NCBI RefSeq assembly: GCF_002878395.1
Contig: NC_061115.1
Location: 98,241,654-98,305,653 of the forward strand
Reading direction: 5' to 3'
DNA: 64,000 bases
From: Capsicum annuum
Taxonomy: Eukaryota > Streptophyta > Magnoliopsida > Solanales > Solanaceae
Shown here: positions 23,045-33,884 of the stretch, piece after piece
Layout of the letters: every line of letters begins with the position of its first letter
How positions within the stretch are numbered: the stretch's first letter is position 1
Notes under the pieces: model-generated
What the model saw: only the letters and a program-made list of their open reading frames with translations
Database searches by the model: none
Told to the model about the DNA's origin: nothing
Position numbers and translations under genes: made by a program

Positions 23045-24871
23045 TTAAGCATTATTATCTAGAATGGGGAACAAGAATGAATACTTGGACTTCATGTCCT
23101 CTTCGGCTTCACAAGTAGCTTCCTCAAAATTTTGGTTCCTCGATAGAACTTTCACCGAAGATGCATCCTTAGTCCTCAAACAATGGATGTGCCTATCCAA
23201 GATCTCGATCGACACTTCTTCATAAGACAAGGAGTCCAAAACATCCACACTTTCCAAAGGAACAATCAAGGAAGGATCGCCTACACACTTTTTCAACATC
23301 GAAACATGGAAGACTGGTTGAATGGAATGTAAACTAGAAGGCAATTCCAATTCATAGGCCATACTATCCACTTTCTTCAAAACCAAATATGGACCCACAT
23401 AACGTGGGTTGAGCTTTCCCTTCTTTATAATTCACATTACTCCCTTCATGGGAGATACCTTTAAGAACACCCAATCACCAACATCAAATTCAAACTCTCT
23501 TTGACTCATATCTGCATAGAACTTTTGGTGATTTTGGTCGGTCTTAAGCCTATCCCAAATCACCTTTACCTTCTCTATAAGTTAATAAACCATGTCATGA
23601 CCAAACAACCCAGCCTCACTAATATTAAACCACCCAGAAGAAGATCTACACCTCCTACTATACAAAGCCTCAAACGGAGCCAGGCTGACACTAGAGTAAT
23701 AACTATTGTTATAAGCAAATTCGATGAGAGGCAAATGATCAACCAAACTACAACCAAAGTCAATAACACAAGCTCAAAGCATATCTTCTAATGTTTGAAT
23801 GGTCCTTTTCTCTTGTCCATCCATCTATGGGTGGACAGTGGTACTAAGGTTTACCGTGGTGCCTAAAACTCTCTAAAACAAACACCAAAAATATTGGTGA
23901 AAAGTGGTAGTGGATGGAAAGCAGTACTAAGGTTTACCTTGGTGCCTTAACCTCTCTCAAACAAATGCCTAAAATATGATGAGAACTAAGTATCACTATA
24001 AGAAATGATAGAAACTAGAGCACCATGCAATTTTACTATCTCCTCAGTGAACAACTTAGCATAGTCCTCACCAGAGTAGCTAGTCCTCACTGGCAAGAAA
24101 GGAGCAGACTGAGTTATCCTATCCATGATAACACACATTGAATCAAACTAATTATGATATCTCAGAAATTAATTACTTCCCACTTCCACACAGGCAACTC
24201 GATCTCTTGAGATAATCCACCGGGTCTCAAGTGCTTCACCTTTACTTGTTGACACACAATGCACTTAGCCACAAAATTGGCCACATCTCACTTTATATTA
24301 GTCCACCAATAAATCTCCTTCAAATTATGATACATCTTCTTCGAACCTAGATGAACCATATACCGTGACTCATAAGATTCAACCAAAATTCTTCCTTGCA
24401 ACCCATCCATATCGAGAATACACAACCTTCCTTGGTACCTTAAGATATCATCATCGCCAGTCTCAAAAGCCATAACTTTATATTGGCCCACATCATTCTT
24501 GATCTGCAACAAGATAGGGTCTAACACCTATTTCTTCTTTACCAAAGCACTAAGTGATGACTTTACCACATCTTGTACAATCACACCACCATCCTCAAAA
24601 TCCAAGAGGTAAACTCCAAGATTAGCAAAACATTGAATATCCTTCACCAATCCAAGCTTCTCTTCAATCACATGAGATGGACTCCCATAGATAACCTTCT
24701 AAGAGCATCAACAACCATGTTATCTTTACCTGGATGGTAATGGAGACTCATGTCATAGTCCTTGGGCAATTCAAGCCATCTCCTTAGCCTGAGATTTAGC
24801 TTCTTTTGGGTGAACACATACTGTAGGTTCTTATGATCAGTTTTAATCTCAATATAAACCCCATACATCAT
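23045..24871 (-). pseudogene. pol: Ty3 pol remnant: RNase H, integrase, chromodomain-like tail
   Basis: Minus-strand 3' part of pol. From upstream: end of RNase H (24871-24668) with TDHKNLQYVF and the YHPGKDN linker; integrase zinc domain (24527-24230) with MYHNLKEIYWW and the CIVCQQVK motif; integrase core (about 24200-23570) with FAYNNSY and broken DDE surroundings; integrase C-terminal and chromodomain-like region (23500-23045) with FHVSMLKKCVGDPSLIVPLE and SYEEVSIEILDR. This is the architecture of plant chromoviruses. Stops and frame changes occur in the core, which also carries an imperfect duplication (about 23829-23985). At 24871 the frame ends abruptly inside RNase H, where an unrelated LTR begins. 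Confidence 0.82.
23829..23985. repeat. Imperfect ~80-bp duplication inside integrase
   Basis: GTACTAAGGTTTACC with its surroundings occurs at about 23842 and 23922. The flanking words (GGTGGACAGT/GTGGATGGAAAG and CTCTCTAAAACAAA/CTCTCTCAAACAAA) also repeat, giving two tandem units of roughly 80 bp that disrupt the integrase core. Confidence 0.65.
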
Positions 24872-25159
24872 TATGGATTAATCATAATTATTACTAGTCA
24901 TCAATACCACTAGTCTTCATTATTGCTAAAGTTCAACTATCCATATTTCTTTATTAACATCTTAATTAATATTCACCACTAATCATCTTCTCAACCTTAA
25001 ATCAACAACAATATCATTGCATACCTTGATCACTAGAAAGCTATGGCTGACATCTCTTATATCAATATTATACCCAACTACACATGAGCATAGATAACTT
25101 ATAGTTGCCAGGCATAGGGCTAGCCGGACTCAAACCGGTAGATGTACTCATTAGTGCAT

Positions 25160-25470
25160 CAATAATCATCCTCTAGCCTTATCAGGTATCATCATATCAT
25201 TATGGTATTCTCCATCCTTATCAGGTATCACCAAATCATCAAAATATTCTCCAGCTATACCTGGCATCATCACATTATCATAATATGCTCCATTCTTACA
25301 GGGTATCATCATATCATCATTATATCCTCCAGCCTTGTCGGGTATCATCATAATATCCTCCATCCTTGCCAAGTGTCATCATATCATCATAATATCCTCC
25401 GGCCTTACCAGGCATCATTATATCATCATAGTATCATCCGGCCTTGCTGGGCATCACCATAATATCCACA
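25160..25470. repeat. ~39-bp minisatellite (left LTR copy)
   Basis: About eight units of the form (G)GGTATCATCATATCATCATAATATCCTCCGGCCTT, mostly 39 bp with one shortened unit. The 13-codon period gives repetitive spurious peptides on both strands. The array corresponds to 35650-35990. Confidence 0.85.
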
Positions 25471-27029
25471 CTAATATAAATAAAAAAAAGCAAGCCCTAA
25501 AAGGGCTAAAGTAAATGATAACACCTATGAGGGTTAAAGTAAAGAATAAGCCCCACGAGGGTCAAATAAAATAAACATTAATGGAGAAGTAAGAATAGCA
25601 TACCTCCATATTTCCTCGTTCATCATCAATGTCACATTATCAATAAGTGTATATACATGTAACATGAATATTATAAGTGATAAGTCAATAATCTATTCTA
25701 TTACACGATGAGCATAACCATAAGAATTATCATGACAAATAGAGCACAAGTAACCTATTAATTAGCCTACCATCAGTGTAAATAAAGTTTATCACTAACT
25801 TGAGCAATATGAAATCCATGACATAATCTATAGCTAATTCACAATATAGTTGATACCGTACTTTATGGCTTAAGCCATATTTTAGTCAAGGGCCCATTCG
25901 ATAAGTTGTTTATTAGCACAATCAATATCTAAGTAACAACCTAATCAATAGCCCGAGTAATAGCCACATCCATGACTTAATGAATAAAATGGTCATGGGC
26001 TTCTGTAATAGCATACATAATAGCTCATTATGGCATCATGAATAAATGTACTATCAAGGTTCGTCAATATTGCCTCAAGGGAAATTTTCTAGGCATTTCA
26101 TAATCTTTTCTTAAGGTGGGTCAAGTCCCACTTCTAAATCCCCCAATATATCTTTTAAGTTCACTTCTACCCGAATTAGGCTAAGGTATCTAATTCAATT
26201 TTAATATGTATAGCAATCCACTATTAAGTTCAAGGTAGGGATACTACTCAAATACTATCACTAAGTCCATTGGAACTAAACCAACTTTATTACAGCAAGT
26301 ATCTTAGGCCATTTTTACCTTAACCATGAGTGATAAGGTCACTTTCATCTAACTAGAATAGTTCTAAGCATTCTCATGTTAAGCAAGGCATTTCACTATA
26401 TGGGTCCAAATGACCTAAGAGCCAACTAACCACAAGTTATGAAAAATTATCAACCAATACCTAAAACCCCTCCCAATCTAACAAGATATAACAATTATAC
26501 TATGACAAAGCTTATTCTAATAAGGGATAGACCTAACCTACCTCAAATACAAAGAATGCTCATCAATTTGCTAAACCTTTATTTTCCCTTTCCGCAAAGC
26601 CTCTTATAGATGCTAAGCTATCAAAAACATAATCTGTTCATCAAGACAAGCATAATGATACCCATATTATACCATTGTGCTTTCGCTCTAAAAATGATAT
26701 TAAAAATCCTAAGTGGGTCCCACTTATAAAAAACACATTTCCGAGGTCAACCCAAAGTTCATAAATCATCAAGGAATCATAACTATAAAACAAATAGCCG
26801 AAACTAAGCTTATTCGGGGCTAAAATCAATCCCTCAAACTATTTAGGGTTTTGGTAAAAAATTTAAGAAATTCAAGCATGGATTCGAAGGATTTTTACCT
26901 TAAATCTGTTTAAAAGATGTTAATCAAGCTCTAAAGTCACCCAAAAAACTCAATTTTCAGTCATCTCACCCTTCTAAGGCTTTAGGTCTCAAACATAAAG
27001 AGAAAATGACCAAATTGTGATGTGGTGTC

Positions 27030-27039
27030 CTATTTATAG
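27030..27039 (-). promoter_or_regulatory. LTR TATA box
   Basis: On the minus strand GCTATAAATAGG, a strong plant TATA match, lies directly downstream of a GC-rich word island (27045-27125). It is conserved at 37646-37636 in the other LTR, supporting a real promoter. Confidence 0.75.
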
Positions 27040-27515
27040 CCCCTTCAGTCACGGAGATGCCGAGATAGCCATCAAATGGACCGTGATCTCCATGCCGCTA
27101 TCTCCATAGACCTTTCCATAATTGCCATGGCACCAGTACTAGGAAATTCAGAACTCATTTTTGACCCTCAAAACTCATTCGAACTCCGGTTTTCACAAAT
27201 GATTTAAGTATCCCCACTAAATTTGACATTTTTGATATGTTGATTAAGTCGTATTTTCTATACAAGGTCATTTTAATTATAGGCCCCACACCCATATCTT
27301 CTATTTTTTCCACTTTCCGACCAATAGTTCGAAATGAGCTCGGGTGCATTGGGACACAAACCAAAGGCCTACCTAGAGTCAAATTGATATTTTGGATTTG
27401 CTGGCGTAGTCACAATTTGCATCTGAGATCTTCTTACTAAAGTTTTTTCCTAGTGGCCATTTGGAATAAGCGAAGACTTCTAAATAGGGAACTGGTTCTA
27501 AAAATCAAACATACT

Positions 27516-27613
27516 AACCAGTAACATTACTATCAGTCGCAATAAGTCATAAATGACTTGGGGTAACCAGTAACATTACTATCAGTCGCAACAAGTCATA
27601 AATGACTTGGGGT
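27516..27613. repeat. 49-bp tandem duplication beside CACTA insertion
   Basis: 27516-27564 and 27565-27613 differ at one or two positions (AACCAGTAACATTACTATCA ... GACTTGGGGT). The other LTR copy has a single, more diverged version near 38105-38155. The second unit ends four bases before the TAT target of the CACTA element. Confidence 0.9.
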
Positions 27614-27616
27614 AGC

Positions 27617-27619
27617 TAT
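27617..27619. repeat. CACTA target duplication TAT, left
   Basis: TAT precedes the CACTACAAAAAAA terminus and is repeated at 30192-30194; 3 bp is the size expected for CACTA elements. Confidence 0.85.
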
Positions 27620-28259
27620 CACTACAAAAAAATCGACATTTAGCGATAGTCACATTTGGTCGCTGTTCTATGTAAATCTATCGCTAAACAAAAATTGCAA
27701 CAGAATAGCAAAAGATTTGTATTTGTCGCTATATTGCTTGTTGCTAGCCTCTTAGTGATGGAAAAATAAATTTTGTTGCAAAACTTGTGACCGCTTTGCG
27801 ACAAAATTATCGATTGTTGATTTTACCAATGAAATATTCGGTTGCTATACCAATGCCAATTTCAAAATTCATTTTCTTTGTGGATAACTTTACGACAAAA
27901 AATTTTGTTGCTGATCCATTGCAACATCGTTTGATTGACTGAGCAGCCATCTTTAGCTGCCAAATTTATATTTTATAACCCATCCCTAAAGTTATTTAGT
28001 AGCAATGACAAAATTTAGTCACTAATTTTTGTCGCTAATAATTTTGTTAGAAAATTATTGATATGCGTAAATCATTGAATGATTAAAATAACCAACATTC
28101 TTATAAATAATAACATATATTAGAATGTTCAAAATATATAGATAGCAAAATGCATCACATAATTGTGTCCAAACATGCACAAGTTTAAGTATTTTGTCAA
28201 AAATAAACTAATGTCAAATCCACATCCATTGAAATTAGTATTTGTTACTACATAACTGT

Positions 28260-28640
28260 TTCTTCTTTATTCCTCCCGTAGCTTCATAACATGATTCCAA
28301 ATGATCAATTTCAGATTTAGTTTATCTTTTTTTCCATATATTTTCTTCATATTTTTCCTATAATTAACAAGTGGAGATATTAAAATAGACTCGACTTCCT
28401 GTTGCTGCTTTCATTTTGATGTATAATATGAACTTTTGACAGATTTCAATACAAAAGAAAAATAAGAGAAGAGTTTATATAATGATGTAAGTTATGGACT
28501 TACGTGGAGAAGTCGAAAATGCTCAGCAACAAAAGATTTAACATCATGATTATGTGTATGAACGTGCAAATGTAACTCACTTAAAGTTGGATCTTGACTT
28601 ATTGTAATAGCCTATACAAATAAATAACAGTTAATATCTG
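28260..28640 (-). pseudogene. Unidentified coding-like remnant in CACTA
   Basis: On the minus strand, 28612-28500 can be read as ITISQDPTLSELHLHVHTH followed by NHDVKSFVAEHFRLLH, and further down (28430-28300) is a lysine-rich stretch with ENMEKKDK-like character. The composition recalls the helix-rich C-terminal part of plant CACTA accessory transposase (TNPA-like) proteins, but I cannot confirm a family. There is no complete open frame and intron positions are unknown. It may be a transposase remnant or a second captured gene. Confidence 0.3.
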
Positions 28641-29149
28641 CTTCATCAAGTATTAGAGAAGAAATACATTGAAAGAAACTAAAAATTTAGCCTATTGTGA
28701 TAGAGTCATTTGTGCTTACAGATTGGGAGAGAGGAAAGAGACTGCTGAGAAAGGAAAGGAGAAGAAAGGTTATGAAATATATTTAATCGATAAAAAAGAA
28801 GTCTATATTTTCCAAGCCGTGTAGTTTTTCTTTAATAAAATTTATGGTGGTCTATTAACACACTAGTGCATAAACACTCAAGAGACCTTTACAACAACCT
28901 ACCTTATTATACAAAGTTTACTTTCTTAAACTTCGCGTCAAGTCAAAACCAGAAAAACTAATTGGAGAGAGTACAATTCAATTAATCTAAATTTTACGCA
29001 AACATTTAACACCAAAGCTAATACGAATAAAGTCTTATGTTCCTCAAATGTTATATATGCATAAAGATGAAAAATTTCACACAATTTTGTAAGAAAAATT
29101 GCATCTTACAACGTTGCTCATAATAATTGCATTAATTACCGTAGCTTTG

Positions 29150-29600
29150 TTCAACCTAGAAAAGGTCAAAAAAGTATATTATGCAAGCCCATTTACTGCC
29201 AAGATAACTATCATCGAACTCCACGTCTTCATATCTTTAAAAGGCATAGCTTAAAATACTTCAATTGCCTTTTCAACTTATCCACACTTTGCATACATAT
29301 TAACAAATGCGGTACTAAGTTCAAGATCATTCTCAATCGATCTCTTATCAATATATGTGTGCACCTACCTCCCCAAATCTAATGCTCTAGACATAGCACA
29401 CAAGACAATATCATCCTCACCCTCGTCACCTTATCTGGCACTACCCCCATCTTCTGCATTTACCTAAACAACCCAAAACACTCATTAACCATCCCCAATT
29501 TTTAATACCCACTAATCATCGCACTCTACGCAACCACATTTCTCTCAGTCATTTTATTAAACACCTTCTCCGCTAATCCAATCCCCTCACATTTTCTCAT
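29150..29600 (-). pseudogene. Captured PPR gene fragment
   Basis: Fragment of a pentatricopeptide-repeat protein gene, a family of organelle RNA-binding proteins encoded in plant nuclei. From the ATG at 29600 the minus strand reads AEKVFNKMTERNVVA, then AMISGY, CFGLFR, MQKMGVVPDKVT; after frame changes it reads AFVNMYAKCG-like and EKAIEVF-like text and ends with SSMIV and AVNGLA. The spacing fits consecutive P, L and S type repeats of about 31-36 residues, roughly four repeats. Stops (for example TAG for the tryptophan after NVVA) and frameshifts show it is no longer functional. It lies wholly inside the CACTA transposon, so it was most likely captured by it. Confidence 0.78.
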
Positions 29601-30191
29601 AAAAAATTTAAATAATAGAAATTGGGTGTTTTAACATATGTTGAAACAAACACAAAATAATAAGAATCTTCTAAAAATTCGAAGCCAAATTTTAACTATT
29701 TCAAAATTAATAATCTATTTAGGAAAAAGAAAAAAAGTAGAAGAGAGAAAGGAGAGAAAAAGGTTTTAGATCTCAGTCGTTGGATCATATTTGATCAAAG
29801 ACTGAGATCGAACTAATCTAAAAATATTTAATTAAAAATTAAAATGAATATTTACGATGGAAATTTTGGTTAGTAAACAAAATAATTTTTTTTAAAAAAT
29901 AAATCTGAAACGTACCGACGAATATTCTGTTGTTAAATCCATTTTTACGAAATGATTAAAACCAATGTTCTGTTGCTAATTCGTCACTATATTGAGGCGT
30001 CAATTTTTTCCACAATTATTTACCGACGAAATCATAATTCCATCACTGATTCGTTGCTAATAGCATAAATAAAAATTGAATTGCTATGCATGGGACCAAA
30101 TTGACTATTCCATTGCTAATCCGTCGCTATATAGTGATGGAAATTGGTCTGTCAGTAAATTTTGATTGCTAAATGAAGTTTTTTTGTAGTG

Positions 30192-30194
30192 TAT
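30192..30194. repeat. CACTA target duplication TAT, right
   Basis: Second copy of the TAT duplication flanking the CACTA transposon. Confidence 0.85.
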
Positions 30195-30254
30195 GGAGAA
30201 ACCCTAATGATGAAGATAAGCAAAAATATGTAAAATGATCGGAAGGGTCATACA

Positions 30255-32939
30255 ATATCCATTACTAAAAGACTTTCGCCCCTAGAACTCAATGGATAAG
30301 AGGAATCTCAAAAGCTCAAAAGGATGAGGTACTGGGCCCACATGCTTCGAGCATGACTTCCCAGTTAACCACCACCAAAAGAAAACACTTCTAAGGGATT
30401 TCATCACTGGTATCCCTTTTTGAACCAGCACCCTCACTTCACTTCTAGATGGCCAAAACTCTACTTCAACCACTAACTGGCCTCCAAATGAATTAAAAAG
30501 GCTGATACACATAAATCTAAACAAAACACAGTGATGTTATCTCTCTACTCACCCAAATCAAAAAGGGCTCATCCAAGCCAAAGGCAACCCAAGACATGAG
30601 TCATACCAATGACTAAAAATCCAAATCTAACCGTCCTTTACCATTTTGTACCTGTTATCCACTCCAAACCAGGAGAAAAATCACCCGAGTTTTGTCTGCA
30701 TAATCTCATCACAGAGAACTCGAAGAATTGAAGATGATCTACAAAAAGTCCACTCGACAAACATGAAAATAAGCCTACAAGGCGCTTTTCGGGCACACAA
30801 ATGGAGATAATCAAAAGATGCAATCTATGCTGATACTACAACTAGTTCAGATGGCAATCAAACTAATATTCCGAAGATCAAGGCATAACTACTCATCACT
30901 GAACATTCTGCTAAAGGATATCCTATTAACTGAGACTGGAACCATACTGAATCTAACTTGAGTATATTTCTCTCACTGAGTATAACATCAAAAATTCTCA
31001 AAGAAGACTAAAATCTCTAAGTAGAAGCTGAAAGAACAAATACCGAGCTCATAGACTTTCATTTGACACTTAGCAACTATAATCCGTCTAAAGTCTAGAA
31101 GAATGAATAGGTAACTATGAAGTAGGTTCAACCAGCCTAATAATGAAATTCAAACTAAGACAAATCTAAAAATAAAGGCTATACTCAACTCTAAAATGCT
31201 AAGCTGAAGTCTCATCACTAAGGCTGAACTACTCAATCTCAACTACCCAAACTAAACTTGAAGATGGGTAGGCATTAATACTCCTAATCTATAATAACTT
31301 CAAGATTACCATCCTAAGGATTCAAATAAAAATCGAGTCAAAAAATTCAAACCAAGGTCTAATACTCACATCAGCCATATTGGGTGAATCAGGAATATCT
31401 ATACCATATCATATCGAGCCAAAATCAAAACATAGCAGAAAAATAAAATCATATTAGAGGATAAATCATTGGCTAAAAACATAGGAAATCTAATCCAGCA
31501 AGGGTAAGAACTCTATCAACTCAAAAAAATGCAAATTTAGCCAGAACTAATCCATCTAATACTCCATTTCGGCAAAGAATAGCCATAGGCTTATATCATC
31601 GAGAAGAAACACACCTCCAAGCCTTATTAGGCCAAACAAACTCTGAAATAGGGATTTCTTGAATCCACCCACATAGGGAAATCGTCACTCAATCCATCCA
31701 TGGATCACATCATCAAAGAAGAAAAATGCCAACTTAAGAAGCGATCACACAAAGGGTCACCAGCCTCTATCTCTAACCTTATGAAAGATAAGAATCATAT
31801 CACGGTGAGAATAGACCATACAACTCCACACTTATAACAAGAGTAAATCATCACAAAGAGATGAATTAAATAAATCAAAGAGATATATCTATATCAAACA
31901 CTATTGGGAAAAGAAAAAACCACAAATAAAGAACAAACCTAAAACTAGTCAATCACAAAAATCAGCTAAATATGAAGGGATAGCCAATACAACATCCTTC
32001 ATACCCCAAGAGGCAAGTTTAAGAATCTCAAACTCAATAATGGGAAATATAACTAAATTGCCAACTCTAGAGTCATATAGAACCTCAAAAGGACAACTTA
32101 CCTTTGACACCTTAATACATCCCCAAATCAATCTAACATAGCTAACCTAGAGGGAAAACAATCAACCTCACTGTGCTATGGAAAAGAAATTATCAATTGG
32201 GCCATATCTACTAAAGACACCAAATAAGAATTGTAAGAAATACAATTTTAACTAATAACACTAGTCTAAACAGCTACCTACTGAGGATCAATTACATCAA
32301 GTAATAATATCAGACAATATCAGTAACCTCAAGCAGTGATAACAGTAGTAAGAGCAATAACAATATCAATATAGTGAATAGGAGGTACCAAAATGAATCA
32401 TCAATACCATGCATTATTTAAGGGCCATAGTAAGGACAATATGCTAAGATAAATGGGACTCAAACCTAAATGCTACATCCTTAGAGAGAAAATATCAATA
32501 CAGATATACTCCATCTACTACTAAAACAATAAACCACAAAGTAGTCACATAATCACGAATTCAATAACAAGGCCCACAATAACCAATATGAACTCATCAA
32601 GGAATATAATTATCAATGGGTATGAAAACTCCAATACACATATGAAAAGAAAAAAATAAGTAAAAAAAGCTTATCTATCATGGTGAAACCCGTAATTATA
32701 TGCCTGACGGGTATATGGGGAATAAATTTGAATGGGCCTAGACTCGGACCAACCGACTAGGTCATCAACTAAGACGCTAAGTGCAATGTCTCTAACTGAA
32801 GGTGCCACATTATAATGCGGCTGATCTGAATGGGCTGAATGACTAGAAATCCCTTGTCGGGGATAATTTGGAGACCATTAAATAATTTCTCTGCTGTAGT
32901 ATATACTTTTAAAGCTCGAATAATGGAGAGCAACACAAA
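30255..32939 (-). other. Internal region 1 of second composite, non-coding part
   Basis: About 2.7 kb between the left LTR end and the decayed gag; homologous to 38220-40825. Just right of the LTR end is GATTGTG-poor text TAGTAATGGATAT on the minus strand, similar to TTAGTGGTGGATGA before the LTR at 59214, and probably the polypurine-tract position. A short open stretch near the LTR (30524-30282, GGQLVVEVEFWPSRSEV) has a counterpart at 38524-38327 (GGQLVVEVDFWLLRSEV), suggesting a once-coding segment of unknown family. No protease, polymerase or integrase motif is visible. Confidence 0.5.
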
Positions 32940-33760
32940 TTAATGCCCAAATCACTGGACAACTTACACGGAGAGCAATCTCTACTATATTGGTTATCTT
33001 TCCCACAATCATAGCCTTCCTCAGGAACTCTAGGTTGGCGGGGAATACATGTTAACTCTGCTTGATGACTAACTCACATCTGGGGCACTCTCTGGACTAA
33101 TTTTAATCCTACCACAACTAAAATAAGTTGTCAGATAAAATACCAATAGCATTATCATGATGGAATGGCCTCTAGCCACCACCTCCTTAAGTCTCAATAC
33201 ATGCACTCTCTATGGCCCTCGTATAATCCATAGCCTGAGAGAATAAGACCCAATAACTATCAAGTGATCCAATGCCAAATAGAGTGATAATGCTAGTCCT
33301 CTACACATCTATGCACCAATGTCCTGCTCGAAAGGATATAGCATAGGATAAGCCTGGCCTACTTAAGATACCTAATCTCGTACACAAAAATTGGCAAAGA
33401 GCCTTGATGAACACCAATAAACCCAACTCTAGTCTAAGAACTGCTCAATAAATCCAATGTCACCCATGACTATGAGGTATCTATAATAGAATTGACATTC
33501 TCTATGCTTAACCTCAAAGGAATAAAGTAATCACAAGCTCAATCAAAGCCTAAGCTGGCCCTAAATCCTTTTGGATGACGCTAAAGATCTTTACTATCCA
33601 TCTCATAGTCTGATGCTCCGCTAAAACTCAGGAAATACATGTAAAAGTCTTATCCATATCTGTCGACAATATCGCATCGTCCTACAGGAATAGAATTGAG
33701 TCAAAGAATATGTTTGAGGTACATAGCAATGTGGACACATAATAAGGAGTCAAGAAGTGA
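32940..33760 (-). pseudogene. gag: Decayed gag of second composite
   Basis: Highly degraded capsid gene on the minus strand between the primer site (33884-33873) and the internal region. The best evidence is a damaged CCHC knuckle at about 33015-32968 reading GYDCGKDNQYSRDC, in which the first cysteine is glycine and the histidine position is lost. Upstream text around 33480-33100 is consistent with a gag linker but has many stops. The right orientation and place (LTR, primer site, gag) support the call; the capsid fold itself is not readable. Confidence 0.5.
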
Positions 33761-33872
33761 ATTCCTAAAATGTCCCTGTAGCCTCTCGAAGATAGGTTAC
33801 AGACGTCTCTACACCGATCTACATGAATCCACTAATACTTTACTCTTATACTAGTACACCGATGAAACCTAT

Positions 33873-33884
33873 GCTCCGATACCA
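33873..33884 (-). other. tRNA-iMet primer-binding site, one mismatch
   Basis: On the minus strand TGGTATCGGAGC, one base away from the canonical plant iMet site, three bases downstream of the end of the LTR at 33888. Confidence 0.85.

Larger units (their letters stand above)
27620..30191. mobile_element. Non-autonomous CACTA (En/Spm) transposon
   Basis: A 2572-bp element with terminal inverted repeats CACTACAAAAAAA...TTTTTTTGTAGTG; the inner part (ATTTAGCGAT versus ATTTAGCAAT) also pairs after a small gap. TAT is duplicated on both sides. The subterminal 250-300 bp at each end are crowded with GTTGCTA/GTCGCTAT words in both orientations, the usual binding-site arrays of CACTA transposases. 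No TNP2-type transposase is readable, so movement would need a helper. The centre carries a PPR gene fragment (29600-29150) and uncharacterised sequence. It interrupts a Ty3 LTR; the other LTR copy of that composite shows the uninterrupted site. Confidence 0.92.
24872..30254 (-). mobile_element. Left LTR of second composite, truncated and interrupted
   Basis: Homologous to 35345-38219 of the complete LTR, lacking the first 1.45 kb at its left side. It ends GGGTCATACA at 30254, followed by the internal region. It is split by the CACTA transposon at 27620-30191, so only about 2.8 kb is LTR sequence. It contains the minisatellite at 25160-25470, a TATA box at 27039-27030 and a 49-bp duplication at 27516-27613. 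Confidence 0.75.

Noticed and set aside
23501..23791. Overlapping open frames on both strands
   Set aside because: Both are shadows of the decayed integrase core on the minus strand, in other frames.
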